Shown piece after piece: positions 1 to 7,808 of a DNA stretch of 64,000 nt. Within the stretch, counting starts at the first letter, position 1. Each line of letters begins with the position of its first letter. The stretch lies in NCBI RefSeq assembly GCF_016728505.1, contig NZ_CP068159.1:2170001-2234000 (forward strand), in the 5' to 3' direction. Source of the stretch: Corynebacterium riegelii. GTDB taxonomy: Bacteria > Actinomycetota > Actinomycetes > Mycobacteriales > Mycobacteriaceae. Position numbers and translations under genes: made by a program. Below the pieces are notes generated by a model that saw only the letters and a list, made by a program, of their open reading frames with translations, ran no database searches and was not told the DNA's origin.

Positions 1-107
1 CCGAAGTAGCACGGCAGCGAGCAGCAGCAGGTGAGCCCAAGGTAGCTATCGCCACAGACCTCGGTATCCGCAGAGCCACCCTCTACCGCACGCTGGCTGA
101 CAGCTGA
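1..107 (+). CDS. C-terminal fragment of a serine resolvase/invertase (runs off the left edge)
   Basis: The frame beginning at base 3 is open to a TGA at 105-107 and gives 34 residues ending in a helix-turn-helix of the kind found at the end of serine recombinases: KVAIATDLGIRRATLYRTL. The catalytic domain would lie to the left of the window. Proteins of this family cut and rejoin DNA at res or inversion sites and usually belong to transposons or plasmids. Seen here: the HTH and the stop. Inferred: the family, from the LGI-R-TLYR pattern. A transposon-end-like sequence lies 68 bp downstream. Confidence 0.75.
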   Translation, partial: EVARQRAAAGEPKVAIATDLGIRRATLYRTLADS

Positions 108-174
108 CCGGCCCTGACATAGAGATAACTACTGGCACGTTGCGGTCCTAGGGCGATACTTTTCCAAGCGGGAC

Positions 175-199
175 TGTCATTTTCAGAAGTCCTCTGCAC
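175..199 (+). mobile_element. Sequence resembling a Tn402/Tn5053-family terminal inverted repeat
   Basis: The 25 bases starting TGTCATTTTCAGAAG and ending CTGCAC agree at about 22 of 25 positions with the terminal repeat I remember for Tn402/Tn5053 transposons and class 1 integrons. TGTC would be the outer end, so the element would extend rightward from 175. No matching inverted copy and no tni transposase gene were seen in the window, so this looks like a solitary or decayed end. The identification rests on memory of the consensus. Confidence 0.5.
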
Positions 200-257
200 G
201 GGAGACATGTTGACTGGGACTGATAGATGGATGCTTTCCCAATTGTGCCGCCAGCTA

Positions 258-707
258 TTATTCTTGCCAACTCTTCATCAGTTCCTTGAGTCCTGATGCT
301 TCCCATCCGAGCTCAACCTCCCAAAATGCGTGTTCCCAAAATTCGGGAGGCAAATTTCGGTCGAACCACCTCAGGTAGTTCACTGCGCTATCTCGATTCA
401 GGTAGGCTCGAACATCAACCGGCTCGTTGTCGTCTGGGCTAGGCCCCTCCTCCATGCTGTAACCAGGGCTGAAAGCAACAATGACCGGTTCTCCATGGAC
501 CGGGCGCCAACTAGAGTTCTTGCCACAATCCACGGCACATTCACTCCAGTAGACATGAAACATGGAGTCATTATGACGTTTCGCAATAGCTCTTGCGTCT
601 TCAAGAGTAGGAACGATCGCCAAGACCCTTTGTCTAAGCTGCAAATCCTGCAGATAACAGACATAGATTCTCTGAGGAAAATGCTTCAGCTCGTATGAGG
701 TTGCCAC
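258..707 (-). CDS. Hypothetical protein, unrecognised (149 aa)
   Basis: I do not recognise this protein. It opens with GTG at 705-707, and a good Shine-Dalgarno (AGGAG, 6 nt spacing) supports that start. The 149 residues are soluble-looking, with no signal peptide or membrane segment. The C-terminal half is rich in Trp and acidic residues (FWEHAFWEVELGWEASG near the end). Size and acidity would suit an immunity-type or phage/plasmid protein, but no motif proves it. It lies between a transposon-end-like sequence and recX, where the conserved neighbourhood of recX is broken, so it is probably acquired cargo. Confidence 0.7.
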   Translation of the reverse strand: MATSYELKHFPQRIYVCYLQDLQLRQRVLAIVPTLEDARAIAKRHNDSMFHVYWSECAVDCGKNSSWRPVHGEPVIVAFSPGYSMEEGPSPDDNEPVDVRAYLNRDSAVNYLRWFDRNLPPEFWEHAFWEVELGWEASGLKELMKSWQE

Positions 708-1049
708 TCTTACTCCTATACTCGGCAGGCAAGTCTTGCGATGTCCGGATAGACCCTAGCGTAATATTCTTTTCCGCCGTAGTGCTACCAGACGTCATCG
801 ACCACCGAGTCCGCGAATAACCCACAACCCACAACCAGCTGGATCCAGGCTGCGGGCACGTGATGCCCATACCCGCAGCCATCCATCTCCCCCCCGTCAC
901 AGTTCCCGGCTCGGGGCCGGGTTCTCCGCCGCGCGGAAAACAACGCCCGGAATTCCTGCCTTTGCCTCACAGCTAATCTGTGCCACTCCAGGTTTAAGCC
1001 AAGACTGGAGCAGCAACACTGTTCGGCAACACCCCGCACCAAGCGCGCA
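708..1049. other. Gene-free stretch downstream of recX
   Basis: About 340 bases without a convincing gene. A leftward open frame (785-1042) lacks a ribosome binding site and its translation has no clear family. There is a GC-rich dyad at 905-921 (CCCGGC/GCCGGG) without a T-run, a weak terminator candidate for recX. The stretch probably marks the edge of an accessory insertion. Confidence 0.5.
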
Positions 1050-1643
1050 TCAGTCGAAAGACTCGATGCGCGCTTCTAATTCACTGCGCGCCACCCGCAT
1101 GGTCAGCTCGGAAGAATACCCGCGACGCGCAAGAACCCCAACGACGCGCCGCAAAGCTTTGTCATACTCCGCCCTATCAGCCGGCGGCTCCTTGACCTCT
1201 CGCACCTTCTTCTGCGCCAAAGCGCGTGCCTGACGTTCCTCGTCCTCGGCACTGATCTGTTCCAATGCTTCTGCACGCACATGCGCCGCGACCCCCTTTT
1301 CACGCAGCTCCAAATCAAGGGCCCGGGAAGACTTTCCCCGCGTTGCCGCGCGCTGGCGTACCCACTCGGAGGCAAACCGTGCGTCGTCTAAAAGCAAGTT
1401 CTGCTCAAGCGAATCCAGCACCTCATCAACAAGCTCAGGCGCAAACTCCAGCTTGAGCAAACGTTCACGCAGCTCGTGGCGTGAACGCTGCCGCTGATCC
1501 AGCAGTCCGAGGGCACGCTTGCGGATCGGCGCAAGCGCGTCTTCTTTGCAAGTGTCAAAGAGCTGCCCGCCCTCAAAGTGCTCAAGGGCCTGCTGTAGTT
1601 TCGCTACCTTGCTGGCAACATCGCGCTCCTGGCTATGCGTCAT
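1050..1643 (-). CDS. recX: Regulatory protein RecX
   Basis: RecX binds RecA filaments and limits their extension, tempering recombination and the SOS response. The 197-residue product has the three-helix repeat layout of the family, including [20 protein letters not shown] near residue 50 and [16 protein letters not shown] near residue 85. I chose ATG 1643 (MTHSQERD), which overlaps the end of recA by 11 bases; a longer frame to 1682 would run further into recA. The overlap implies co-transcription and translational coupling with recA, the usual actinobacterial arrangement. Beyond its stop the conserved neighbourhood is lost. Confidence 0.93.
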   Translation of the reverse strand: MTHSQERDVASKVAKLQQALEHFEGGQLFDTCKEDALAPIRKRALGLLDQRQRSRHELRERLLKLEFAPELVDEVLDSLEQNLLLDDARFASEWVRQRAATRGKSSRALDLELREKGVAAHVRAEALEQISAEDEERQARALAQKKVREVKEPPADRAEYDKALRRVVGVLARRGYSSELTMRVARSELEARIESFD

Positions 1644-2745
1644 CGTCCTCATCGTCGAAGTCAACGTTTGGCACCATGTCAATCGCGTCGTCCGTCAGCG
1701 CGTCATCTTCGTCCGTTTTGCCCGCGTACTTGCCAACGCCCAAGGCCTTGAAAATCTTGTCCTCAATCTCATCGGCCAAATCAGGATTGTCCTTGAGGAA
1801 CTGGCGGACTTTCTCCTTACCCTGGCCCAGCTGCTCACCTTCGTAGGTGAACCAAGAGCCGGACTTCTTCACAATGCCGTTGTCCACGCCCATGTCAATG
1901 ATGGAGCTTTCGCGCGAAATGCCCTCGCCGTACATGATGTCGAACTCCGCGATCTTAAACGGCGGGGACACCTTGTTCTTGACCACCTTGAGCTTGGTGC
2001 GGTTACCAATGGAATCCTGGCCGTCCTTCAGCGTCTGGATTCGGCGCACGTCACAGCGCACGGAGGCGTAGAACTTCAGTGCCTTACCGCCCGTGGTGGT
2101 CTCCGGGGAGCCAAACATCACGCCAATCTTTTCACGCAGCTGGTTGATAAAGATGGCGGTAGTGCCGGAATTGTACAGCGCACCGGTCATCTTGCGCAGT
2201 GCCTGAGACATCAGGCGGGCCTGCAAACCAACGTGACTGTCACCCATCTCGCCTTCAATTTCCGCCTTCGGCGTCAGCGCCGCCACGGAGTCAATCACGA
2301 TGATGTCAATGGCACCGGAGCGCACCAGCATGTCTGCAATTTCCAAGGCCTGTTCACCGGTATCTGGCTGGGAGACCAACAGATTATCCGTATCCACGCC
2401 CAGCTTTGCCGCGTAGTCCGGGTCAAGCGCGTGCTCCGCATCGATGAACGCCGCGATACCGCCTGCCTTTTGGGCCTGTGCGATGGCGTGCAGTGCAACC
2501 GTCGTCTTACCGGAAGACTCCGGGCCGTAGATCTCTACTACGCGCCCGCGTGGCCAGCCGCCAATGCCCAGAGCAACGTCGATGGCAGTGTTGCCAGAGG
2601 AGATGGACTGAATCGGCGGGCGCTTTTCCTCGCCCAGGCGCATGATGGCGCCCTTGCCAAAGTCCTTCTCAATCATTGCCATTGCCGCATCAAGTGCGTT
2701 TTGGCGGTCATTGCCCGCAGCAGCGGTCTTCTTCTTTGCAGCCAT
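1633..2745 (-). CDS. recA: Recombinase RecA
   Basis: RecA forms ATP-dependent filaments on single-stranded DNA, drives strand exchange and triggers LexA self-cleavage. The 370-residue product shows the Walker A loop GPESSGKTT near residue 70, the [15 protein letters not shown] segment of the L2 region, and an acidic tail ending DDEDDDA. Length is normal and no intein is present. The ATG at 2745 is preceded by AAGGAG. A degenerate SOS box lies about 120 bp upstream, suggesting LexA control and autoregulation of the recA-recX operon. Confidence 0.98.
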   Translation of the reverse strand: MAAKKKTAAAGNDRQNALDAAMAMIEKDFGKGAIMRLGEEKRPPIQSISSGNTAIDVALGIGGWPRGRVVEIYGPESSGKTTVALHAIAQAQKAGGIAAFIDAEHALDPDYAAKLGVDTDNLLVSQPDTGEQALEIADMLVRSGAIDIIVIDSVAALTPKAEIEGEMGDSHVGLQARLMSQALRKMTGALYNSGTTAIFINQLREKIGVMFGSPETTTGGKALKFYASVRCDVRRIQTLKDGQDSIGNRTKLKVVKNKVSPPFKIAEFDIMYGEGISRESSIIDMGVDNGIVKKSGSWFTYEGEQLGQGKEKVRQFLKDNPDLADEIEDKIFKALGVGKYAGKTDEDDALTDDAIDMVPNVDFDDEDDDA

Positions 2746-2861
2746 GTTTTCTCCTTAGGATTTTTATTGCTTATAGGTATTAGACGTTGGCTACCGGTGG
2801 TTCGGTTCCCTCGCAGCCGAAATTCATCCTAAATTTCTTCAGCACACACAAAACACCTTAC

Positions 2862-2877
2862 ACGCAAGGGTGTTCGA
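2862..2877 (-). promoter_or_regulatory. Candidate SOS box (LexA site) of recA
   Basis: On the minus strand the sequence reads TCGAACACCCTTGCGT. The left half is a perfect match to the corynebacterial SOS half-site TCGAACA; the right half is degenerate against TGTTCGA. It lies in the 154 bp between recA and the DUF3046 gene, where LexA control is expected. No better match was seen in this gap. Confidence 0.5.
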
Positions 2878-2899
2878 TTAGAAGTAGAGGCGCGAAATA

Positions 2900-3115
2900 T
2901 TATTTCCCGGGCCGGTCTACTCCCAAGCGCCGTTCCGCTGGCACGTCAAAGGCATTGCACAGCCCCTCCCACACCTCGCGCGGATCGACACCACTTTCGA
3001 TGAGCTCACTTGCCGTCATATCGCTAGAGGCAAGCACCTGGGAACGAATGATCCATTCCGCACGCTCCGGGCCAAACTCATCACGAACAAGCTGATGAAA
3101 TTCCGTCAATCGCAT
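2900..3115 (-). CDS. DUF3046 family protein
   Basis: A 71-residue protein beginning MRLTEFHQLVRDEFGPERAEW, with the family's central pattern DPREVWEGLCNAFDVPAERR. DUF3046 proteins are small, soluble, of unknown function, and commonly encoded next to recA in actinobacteria, as here. A -10-like hexamer, TAGGTT, ends 6 nt before the ATG, so the transcript is probably leaderless. It is divergent from bioY and shares a nearly symmetric promoter region with it, so BioQ might affect both genes. Confidence 0.93.
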   Translation of the reverse strand: MRLTEFHQLVRDEFGPERAEWIIRSQVLASSDMTASELIESGVDPREVWEGLCNAFDVPAERRLGVDRPGK

Positions 3116-3121
3116 ACGGCC

Positions 3122-3174
3122 AACCTACCTAAGCACCCCTCAATACCACGCATTGAACAGCGTTCAGGTAGGTT
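3122..3174. promoter_or_regulatory. Divergent bioY/DUF3046 promoter, near-palindromic
   Basis: The outer arms are a perfect 9-bp inverted repeat: AACCTACCT at 3122-3130 and AGGTAGGTT at 3166-3174. Each arm carries a TAGGTT hexamer that ends 6 nt before a start codon: 3169-3174 before bioY ATG 3181, and the minus-strand copy 3122-3127 before the DUF3046 ATG at 3115. Both transcripts would be leaderless. The BioQ-type operator lies between the arms. Confidence 0.6.
3154..3166 (+). promoter_or_regulatory. BioQ-type operator
   Basis: TGAAC-AGC-GTTCA is a perfect 5-3-5 palindrome matching the published corynebacterial BioQ motif (TGAAC-N3-GTTAC type; BioQ is a TetR-family biotin regulator). It ends 2 bp before the -10 hexamer of bioY, so a bound repressor would block RNA polymerase and tie expression of the biotin importer to biotin status. 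Confidence 0.8.
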
Positions 3175-3180
3175 TTTCAC

Positions 3181-3798
3181 ATGACCAACTCTGAATCACC
3201 CCAGGCGAATGCCGCCTCAACGTCCCGCAGCTCTACCGCAACTGCAACTGATATCGCCTACATCGCCGTCTTCGCCGCCATCATCATGGTGCTTGGCTTT
3301 GTTGCCATCCCCGCCGGAGTATTCGGTGTGCCGATTGTCCTGCAGAATGCCGCAGTGATCCTGGCCGCCCTAGTGCTGGGCAGCCGCCGCGGTTTCCTCA
3401 CCACGTTGCTCTTCTTGGCTGTCGGTCTTGCATTTCCCGTTCTTGCAGGTGGCCGCACCACGATTGCCGCGCTCGGCGGCCCCACCGCGGGTTACCTTGT
3501 TGGGTATCTCATTGCAGCGCTTGTCGCTGGCGCCATTGCATACCGCGCACCGTTTTCCGCAAACCGCACCGTCACCACCGGCATCTTCATCGTGGCTGGC
3601 TACCTCGGCCTATTCATGCAGTACCTCTTTGGCGTGTTCGGCATGATGCTTCGCCTGGACTTGACCTTCGGTGCCGCATGGGCAGCACAGGTGCCATTCC
3701 TTTTGCCGGATGCAATTAAGGTGGCCGTCATGATTGCTATCGCCCTTGCTGTCCACACCGCGTTTCCGGACCTTCGCGGCAAGCTCGGCAAACGCTAA
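3181..3798 (+). CDS. bioY: Biotin transporter S component BioY
   Basis: BioY is the substrate-binding membrane subunit of the energy-coupling factor biotin importer. After a 20-residue Ser/Thr-rich start, the 205-residue protein has about six hydrophobic helices, with the family segments FGVPIVLQNAAVILAALVLG near residue 43 and AGGRTTIAALGGPTAGYLVG near residue 89. Its stop overlaps the bioM start (TAATG), and bioM overlaps bioN, so the transporter is one coupled operon. A BioQ-type operator sits just upstream. No biotin synthesis genes are in the window, which fits a biotin-scavenging lifestyle. Confidence 0.95.
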   Translation: MTNSESPQANAASTSRSSTATATDIAYIAVFAAIIMVLGFVAIPAGVFGVPIVLQNAAVILAALVLGSRRGFLTTLLFLAVGLAFPVLAGGRTTIAALGGPTAGYLVGYLIAALVAGAIAYRAPFSANRTVTTGIFIVAGYLGLFMQYLFGVFGMMLRLDLTFGAAWAAQVPFLLPDAIKVAVMIAIALAVHTAFPDLRGKLGKR

Positions 3799-4487
3799 TG
3801 CCCACCATCGAGTTCCGCGGCGCAGCAGTCACCTATGACGACAAGCAGATCCTTGCGCCGCTCACCCTCAGGCTGACCGAGCAACGCATCGGCATCATTG
3901 GTTCAAACGGGTCCGGCAAATCCACCGCTGTGCGCCTGATTAACGGCCTTATTGAGCCGACTGAGGGTGACGTGCTTGTCAACGGTTTGTCTACCGCGAA
4001 GGACTCAAAGACTATCCGCAAACAGGTCGGTTTTGTCTTCTCCGATGCGGAGAACCAGATTGTGATGCCGAGGGTTGCCGATGATGTCGCATTCTCTTTG
4101 CGCCGCTTCAAGCTGCCCCGCACCGAGGTCCAGTCACGCGTTGCCGCAGTACTTGAGCGCTTCGATCTGGCCAACCACGCCGAGCACTCCCCGCACACCC
4201 TCTCCGGTGGTGAGAAGCAGATGCTGGCACTCGCATCGGTCCTGGTCACTGAACCGGACACCATTATTTGCGACGAGCCCACGACACTTCTAGATCTTCG
4301 CAACCGACGCCGCATCATCCGCGAGCTCATGGCCCTCGAACAGCAGCTCATAGTGGTCACGCACGATCTGGACATGCTGCGGGATTTCGAGCGTGTCCTG
4401 GTGCTCAACGATTCGCAGCTGATTTTCGACGGCACCCCGAACGCCGCCATCACTTTCTACACCGACCTGATGGAAGCGAAGCCGTGA
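3798..4487 (+). CDS. bioM: Biotin ECF transporter ATPase BioM
   Basis: ABC ATPase that powers biotin uptake with BioY and BioN. The 229 residues include Walker A GSNGSGKST near residue 35, a Q-loop region, the signature LSGGEKQMLAL near residue 135, Walker B TIICDEPTTLLD, and the switch histidine in VVTHDLDML. It starts one base inside the bioY stop and ends in a GTGA overlap with bioN. Length is slightly short of generic ECF ATPases but normal for BioM. Confidence 0.95.
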   Translation: MPTIEFRGAAVTYDDKQILAPLTLRLTEQRIGIIGSNGSGKSTAVRLINGLIEPTEGDVLVNGLSTAKDSKTIRKQVGFVFSDAENQIVMPRVADDVAFSLRRFKLPRTEVQSRVAAVLERFDLANHAEHSPHTLSGGEKQMLALASVLVTEPDTIICDEPTTLLDLRNRRRIIRELMALEQQLIVVTHDLDMLRDFERVLVLNDSQLIFDGTPNAAITFYTDLMEAKP

Positions 4488-5098
4488 TCAGAGAACTCCC
4501 CCTAGGCGTCTACGTCCCTGGCAACACGTGGCTGCACCGCACGAACCCCGCTTGGAAGTTCGTGGCGCTTGTGGCATTCATCATTGTCGCAACGTTTGCT
4601 CCAAACGCCCCGTGGCAATCCATGACCGCTCTGACCTTGGTGATGGCGCTGTACATGTGGGCTCGTATCCCGATTGAGGTTGCCTGGCGTCAGCTGGTGC
4701 CATTGCTGCCAGTGTTGATTTTCCTCGGCGCGTTCTTGGTCTGGCAAAACGGCGTGGAAGCCGCATTGACCAGCATGATCTCGCTTTTGGCAACGATCGC
4801 TGCGGCAAATCTTCTGACGCTGACCACCACGGTGGAGGCGCTACTCGATTCCCTAGATAAGGCAATGCAGCCACTTGCTCGATTCGGCGTGCCGGTGGAT
4901 CTGATCAGTTTGACCATTGCTCTGACGATCCGCCTCATCCCCCTGATGCTACAAACGGCCAACGAGGTGCTCGACGCACGCAAAGCGCGTGGCGCCGGCT
5001 TCTCGGTGGCCGCCTTTGGAACCCCCCTGGTTATCCGCGCCGTGCGACGTGCTCGCATGATTGCGGAAGCACTTGTCGCGCGCGGCGCGGTGGATTAA
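4484..5098 (+). CDS. bioN: Biotin ECF transporter transmembrane protein BioN
   Basis: The T component that couples the BioM ATPase to BioY. I start it at GTG 4484, whose bases overlap the bioM stop (GTGA); the product begins VIRELPLGVYVPGNTWLHR and is 204 residues long. The CbiQ-like fold shows 4-5 hydrophobic helices and the two cytoplasmic coupling motifs of T components: DARKARGAG near residue 165 and ALVARGAVD at the extreme C-terminus. It ends the operon and converges on pspA 17 bp away, with no strong terminator visible. Confidence 0.93.
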   Translation: MIRELPLGVYVPGNTWLHRTNPAWKFVALVAFIIVATFAPNAPWQSMTALTLVMALYMWARIPIEVAWRQLVPLLPVLIFLGAFLVWQNGVEAALTSMISLLATIAAANLLTLTTTVEALLDSLDKAMQPLARFGVPVDLISLTIALTIRLIPLMLQTANEVLDARKARGAGFSVAAFGTPLVIRAVRRARMIAEALVARGAVD

Positions 5099-5115
5099 CC
5101 CCGCGAGACGAAACG

Positions 5116-5937
5116 CTACTCGCCGCGCAGTTCGCGCATACGCTGCGCAACTGCGTCATCAGAAACCTCGGCGCCAGCGTTGTTGCCCTGCTCAATCGCC
5201 GGCTTCGCGCCAGAGGTCAGCTCACCAGCCATCTCGGCGCGGATCTGCTCCAGGCGGCCGTGGCCAGCCATCTGGATACCGGCCTGCTCAACCTCAGCCA
5301 TGCGGCCCTGAATCGAGTTCTGGGCCAGCTCAGCCTGGCCAAGCGCGTTGGCGTAGCGGCGCTCAATCTTGTCACGCACCTGATCCAGGTTGGGGCCCGA
5401 CGCAGTAATCGCGTTCATGGACTGCATGGTCTCGGAGACCTTCTCCTGCATCTTGGCCTGCTCAAGCTGGCTCAGCAGCTTGGTGCGCTCATTGACCTGC
5501 TGCTGCAGCTGTGCCGCGTTGCGCTCAACTGCCTGCTTCGCAGAAGCCGCCTGCTGCAGCGCCTGGTCGTGCAGCTGCTTGGTGTCCTCAACGCCCTGCT
5601 CCGCGGTGACCAGCTGTGCCGCAAACGCCTCAGCAGCGTTCTCGTACTCCTGTGCCTTCTGCGCGTTGCCCTCGCCGCGGGCCTTGTCGGCCAGCTGCAG
5701 TGCCTGGCGGGTATTCGCCTGCAGCTTCTCCACGTCCTCCAGGCGGCGGTTAAGCTGCATCTCCAGCTGACGCTGGTTGCCAATCACGGCAGCTGCCTGC
5801 TGGGACAGTGCCTGGTGCTGGCGCTGGGCCTCATTAATTGCCTGCTCAATCTGGACCTTCGGGTCAGCGTTTTCCTCGATCTTGCTGTCGAAAAGCGCCA
5901 TCAGGTAGTTCCAGAACTTCTTGAACGGGTTCGCCAT
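5116..5937 (-). CDS. pspA: PspA/IM30 family envelope-stress protein
   Basis: PspA/Vipp1 proteins assemble on the inner face of the membrane and stabilise it under stress. The 273-residue product is almost entirely coiled coil after the amphipathic start [20 protein letters not shown], with Gln/Ala-rich heptads and the family pattern [20 protein letters not shown] near residue 25. It lies downstream of clgR, an arrangement also seen in mycobacteria, where ClgR activates pspA. GAAAGG is a plausible ribosome site. No PspC gene is adjacent. Confidence 0.93.
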   Translation of the reverse strand: MANPFKKFWNYLMALFDSKIEENADPKVQIEQAINEAQRQHQALSQQAAAVIGNQRQLEMQLNRRLEDVEKLQANTRQALQLADKARGEGNAQKAQEYENAAEAFAAQLVTAEQGVEDTKQLHDQALQQAASAKQAVERNAAQLQQQVNERTKLLSQLEQAKMQEKVSETMQSMNAITASGPNLDQVRDKIERRYANALGQAELAQNSIQGRMAEVEQAGIQMAGHGRLEQIRAEMAGELTSGAKPAIEQGNNAGAEVSDDAVAQRMRELRGE

Positions 5938-6044
5938 TGGTTACATAAACCTTTCGTGGAAAATTACATTTCTGCGTCCCCACTTTAGACGCGATGGGCG
6001 CGCCCCGCTTGCGCTACTCCCCCTGATAACCCACAGCGAAGGGC

Positions 6045-6401
6045 TTAAGCCTCTGCTGCCGCAGGAGTTGTCGTACGCAGTTCCTCCGCCAAAGACGGCA
6101 GGGAGAGGTTTGCCACAGCCTCAAGCAACACCTCAGACACCGTAGTATCCAGCGCCTGGCAAATGGAAGAAAGCACCTCAGAGGACACTTCCTTGCGGCC
6201 GCGCTCAAGCTCCGAGAGATATCCCGGGCTCACCAGCGCTTGGGTAGCTAGCTCACGAAGTGACACGCCCTTGTCCGCGCGAAATGCACGCAGCGACATC
6301 CCCAGTGCTTCACGCAGCAGGGGTTCCTTCACCGGCGCGGTTGGGATAAGGGGCGCGGTGGTTAACGGTTGGTCTAGAAGCAGAGTCGTTGTTGCCATCA
6401 T
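6045..6401 (-). CDS. clgR: Transcriptional activator ClgR (XRE-family HTH)
   Basis: ClgR activates Clp protease and other proteostasis genes in actinobacteria and is itself a Clp substrate. The 118-residue protein has one Cro/CI-type helix-turn-helix: [20 protein letters not shown] then [20 protein letters not shown]. The short tail ends TTPAAAEA, a hydrophobic/Ala end compatible with Clp recognition. The start could be ATG 6401 or the following ATG 6398. It begins 5 bp after the cinA stop and lies before pspA, suggesting one stress-linked unit. Confidence 0.9.
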   Translation of the reverse strand: MMATTTLLLDQPLTTAPLIPTAPVKEPLLREALGMSLRAFRADKGVSLRELATQALVSPGYLSELERGRKEVSSEVLSSICQALDTTVSEVLLEAVANLSLPSLAEELRTTTPAAAEA

Positions 6402-6406
6402 GAGTT

Positions 6407-6958
6407 CTAACGGATCAGCCCTTCAGTTTGTTCCCCAAGTGCGTGCAACACCCCAATTAGCGCTGCGTCCACGGCTGAATTCCTAATGTCATTGCGGGTT
6501 CCTGCAATCACACGCTGCGGCTCAGCCGTATCTGGAACCAGCGCGAATCGGGTCTGGCTCGGCGGCAACAAATCCGCAGCCAAGCTGGATGCAGTCCAGT
6601 TCGGCCCTGCAAGGCCAATCCAGACCTCGCCCACCGGGTGGCCGTCTTGGAGGTCAGGGCCTGCCACGCCAGTCAGCGCAACCGCCCAGTCAGAACCACA
6701 TGCTTGCCTGCAACCACGAGCCATCTCTCGTGCCACAGCCGCAGAGACCACACCTTCGCGTTCTACAACCTCGGCTTCTACCCCAGCGAGTGCAATCTTT
6801 AAGTCCGTGGCGTAGGTGATCAGTCCGCCGCGCAGCACGTCCGATGCTCCCGGGATGGCTGCAACACGGGCGCTAGCCAAACCAGCAGTCAGTGACTCAC
6901 AAAAGGAGATGGTTTGGGAATGTTTCCGCAGTGCGTCTACAAGCAAAGGCTCAAGCAT
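6407..6958 (-). CDS. cinA: CinA-type nicotinamide-nucleotide amidohydrolase (PncC domain)
   Basis: PncC-type CinA proteins deamidate NMN to nicotinate mononucleotide in NAD salvage. The 183-residue protein is the stand-alone C-terminal domain, with [20 protein letters not shown] near residue 18 and [20 protein letters not shown] near residue 93. The N-terminal MoCF domain of long CinA proteins is absent. I chose ATG 6958 (MLEPLL), which overlaps the pgsA stop by 8 bases; an upstream start would lengthen it by six residues. In the ftsK-pgsA-cinA-clgR-pspA order it links pgsA to clgR. Confidence 0.9.
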   Translation of the reverse strand: MLEPLLVDALRKHSQTISFCESLTAGLASARVAAIPGASDVLRGGLITYATDLKIALAGVEAEVVEREGVVSAAVAREMARGCRQACGSDWAVALTGVAGPDLQDGHPVGEVWIGLAGPNWTASSLAADLLPPSQTRFALVPDTAEPQRVIAGTRNDIRNSAVDAALIGVLHALGEQTEGLIR

Positions 6959-7496
6959 TGGCTTTCTCCGCATCAATCAAATACTGGATACCGGTCACCA
7001 CCGTCACGGCAGCGGCAATAATCATCACCACGAGTGTAGGAATATCCATCCACGTTGGCAGCGGGCACAGGTAGAGCGCAATACCCACGGTTTGCAGGAC
7101 GGTCTTGAGCTTGCCGCCTTTCGACGCCGGGACGACGCGACCACGCCGCAACATCCACATGCGCCAGAACGTAATGCCCAGCTCACGCACCACAATGACC
7201 ACGGTGATCCACACGGGCAAGGTGGATGCGATGTTGAGCGTGACCATGGCGGTGATCATCAGCGCTTTATCTGCAATCGGGTCAGCGATCTTGCCAAAAT
7301 CCGTGATCAGACCGCGGGCGCGGGCAATATCGCCATCCAGCTTGTCTGTAATCATCAGCGCGACGAACAGGCCGAAGGCCCACCACCAGCGCTGATCAAG
7401 CACCAACCAGGCAAACACCGGGATAAACAGGATGCGCAGGCTGGTCAACATGTTTGGCAGATTCCAATTGGACTGCTTGGCCGTAGCGTTACTCAC
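6951..7496 (-). CDS. pgsA: CDP-diacylglycerol-glycerol-3-phosphate 3-phosphatidyltransferase
   Basis: Makes phosphatidylglycerophosphate, the precursor of phosphatidylglycerol and cardiolipin. The CDP-alcohol transferase signature D-G-x2-A-R-x8-G-x3-D-x3-D is intact at residues 54-76 (LDGDIARARGLITDFGKIAD). Several membrane helices follow. I start it at GTG 7496 (VSNATAKQSNWNLPNMLTSL, 181 aa); the open frame continues 44 codons upstream, but that would cross the divergent YciI gene. TAGGGT ends 7 nt before this GTG, supporting a leaderless transcript. Confidence 0.92.
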   Translation of the reverse strand: MSNATAKQSNWNLPNMLTSLRILFIPVFAWLVLDQRWWWAFGLFVALMITDKLDGDIARARGLITDFGKIADPIADKALMITAMVTLNIASTLPVWITVVIVVRELGITFWRMWMLRRGRVVPASKGGKLKTVLQTVGIALYLCPLPTWMDIPTLVVMIIAAAVTVVTGIQYLIDAEKANA

Positions 7497-7503
7497 GCCA
7501 TCC

Positions 7504-7513
7504 ACCCTAGACT
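7504..7513. promoter_or_regulatory. Back-to-back -10 elements of pgsA and the YciI gene
   Basis: The ten bases ACCCTAGACT read as TAGACT rightward (7508-7513, 7 nt before ATG 7521) and TAGGGT leftward (7 nt before GTG 7496). The two hexamers share the central TA. The same ten-base word, in opposite orientation, lies between cobA and selO. Confidence 0.55.
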
Positions 7514-7520
7514 GCCATTC

Positions 7521-7808
7521 ATGAGATATTTCGCTTGCACCTATACCTACGGCCCTGACGTCCAGCTTGTGGACGAGACGAGGCCCCACCACCGCGAGTT
7601 CATCGCAGGCCTGCTTGAGGCCGGTCACATCGTCGGCTCCGGGCCGTACCTTGAGGGCGGACAGGCCCTGATCATCATTCAGCTGCCGGATACCGCAGGG
7701 ATTGCGGAGGCCGAAGCGTTGATGAATCAGGACCCGTATGTAGCCGCTGGTGCGCTGGCAAACCGGGACATCCGCGAGTGGAACCCGGTCGCAAATATCT
7801 TCACCTAA
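7521..7808 (+). CDS. YciI family protein
   Basis: A 95-residue YciI-like protein, a small ferredoxin-like-fold family of uncertain function. It shows the conserved start MRYFACTYTYGPD, the DETRPHHREFIAGLLEAGHI segment, and the end NRDIREWNPVANIF. The ATG is 24 bp from the divergent pgsA start and preceded only by a -10-like TAGACT, so it is probably leaderless. The stop shares bases with the convergent terC stop (CTAA). The family's His is present (RPHH); no chemistry is inferred. Confidence 0.85.
   Translation: MRYFACTYTYGPDVQLVDETRPHHREFIAGLLEAGHIVGSGPYLEGGQALIIIQLPDTAGIAEAEALMNQDPYVAAGALANRDIREWNPVANIFT

Noticed and set aside
785-1042. Leftward open frame with a GHHVPAAW segment, slightly reminiscent of an HNH nuclease remnant
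   Set aside because: No ribosome site, cysteines and histidines do not fit the HNH spacing, and the frame lies in GC-rich DNA where such open frames are common.
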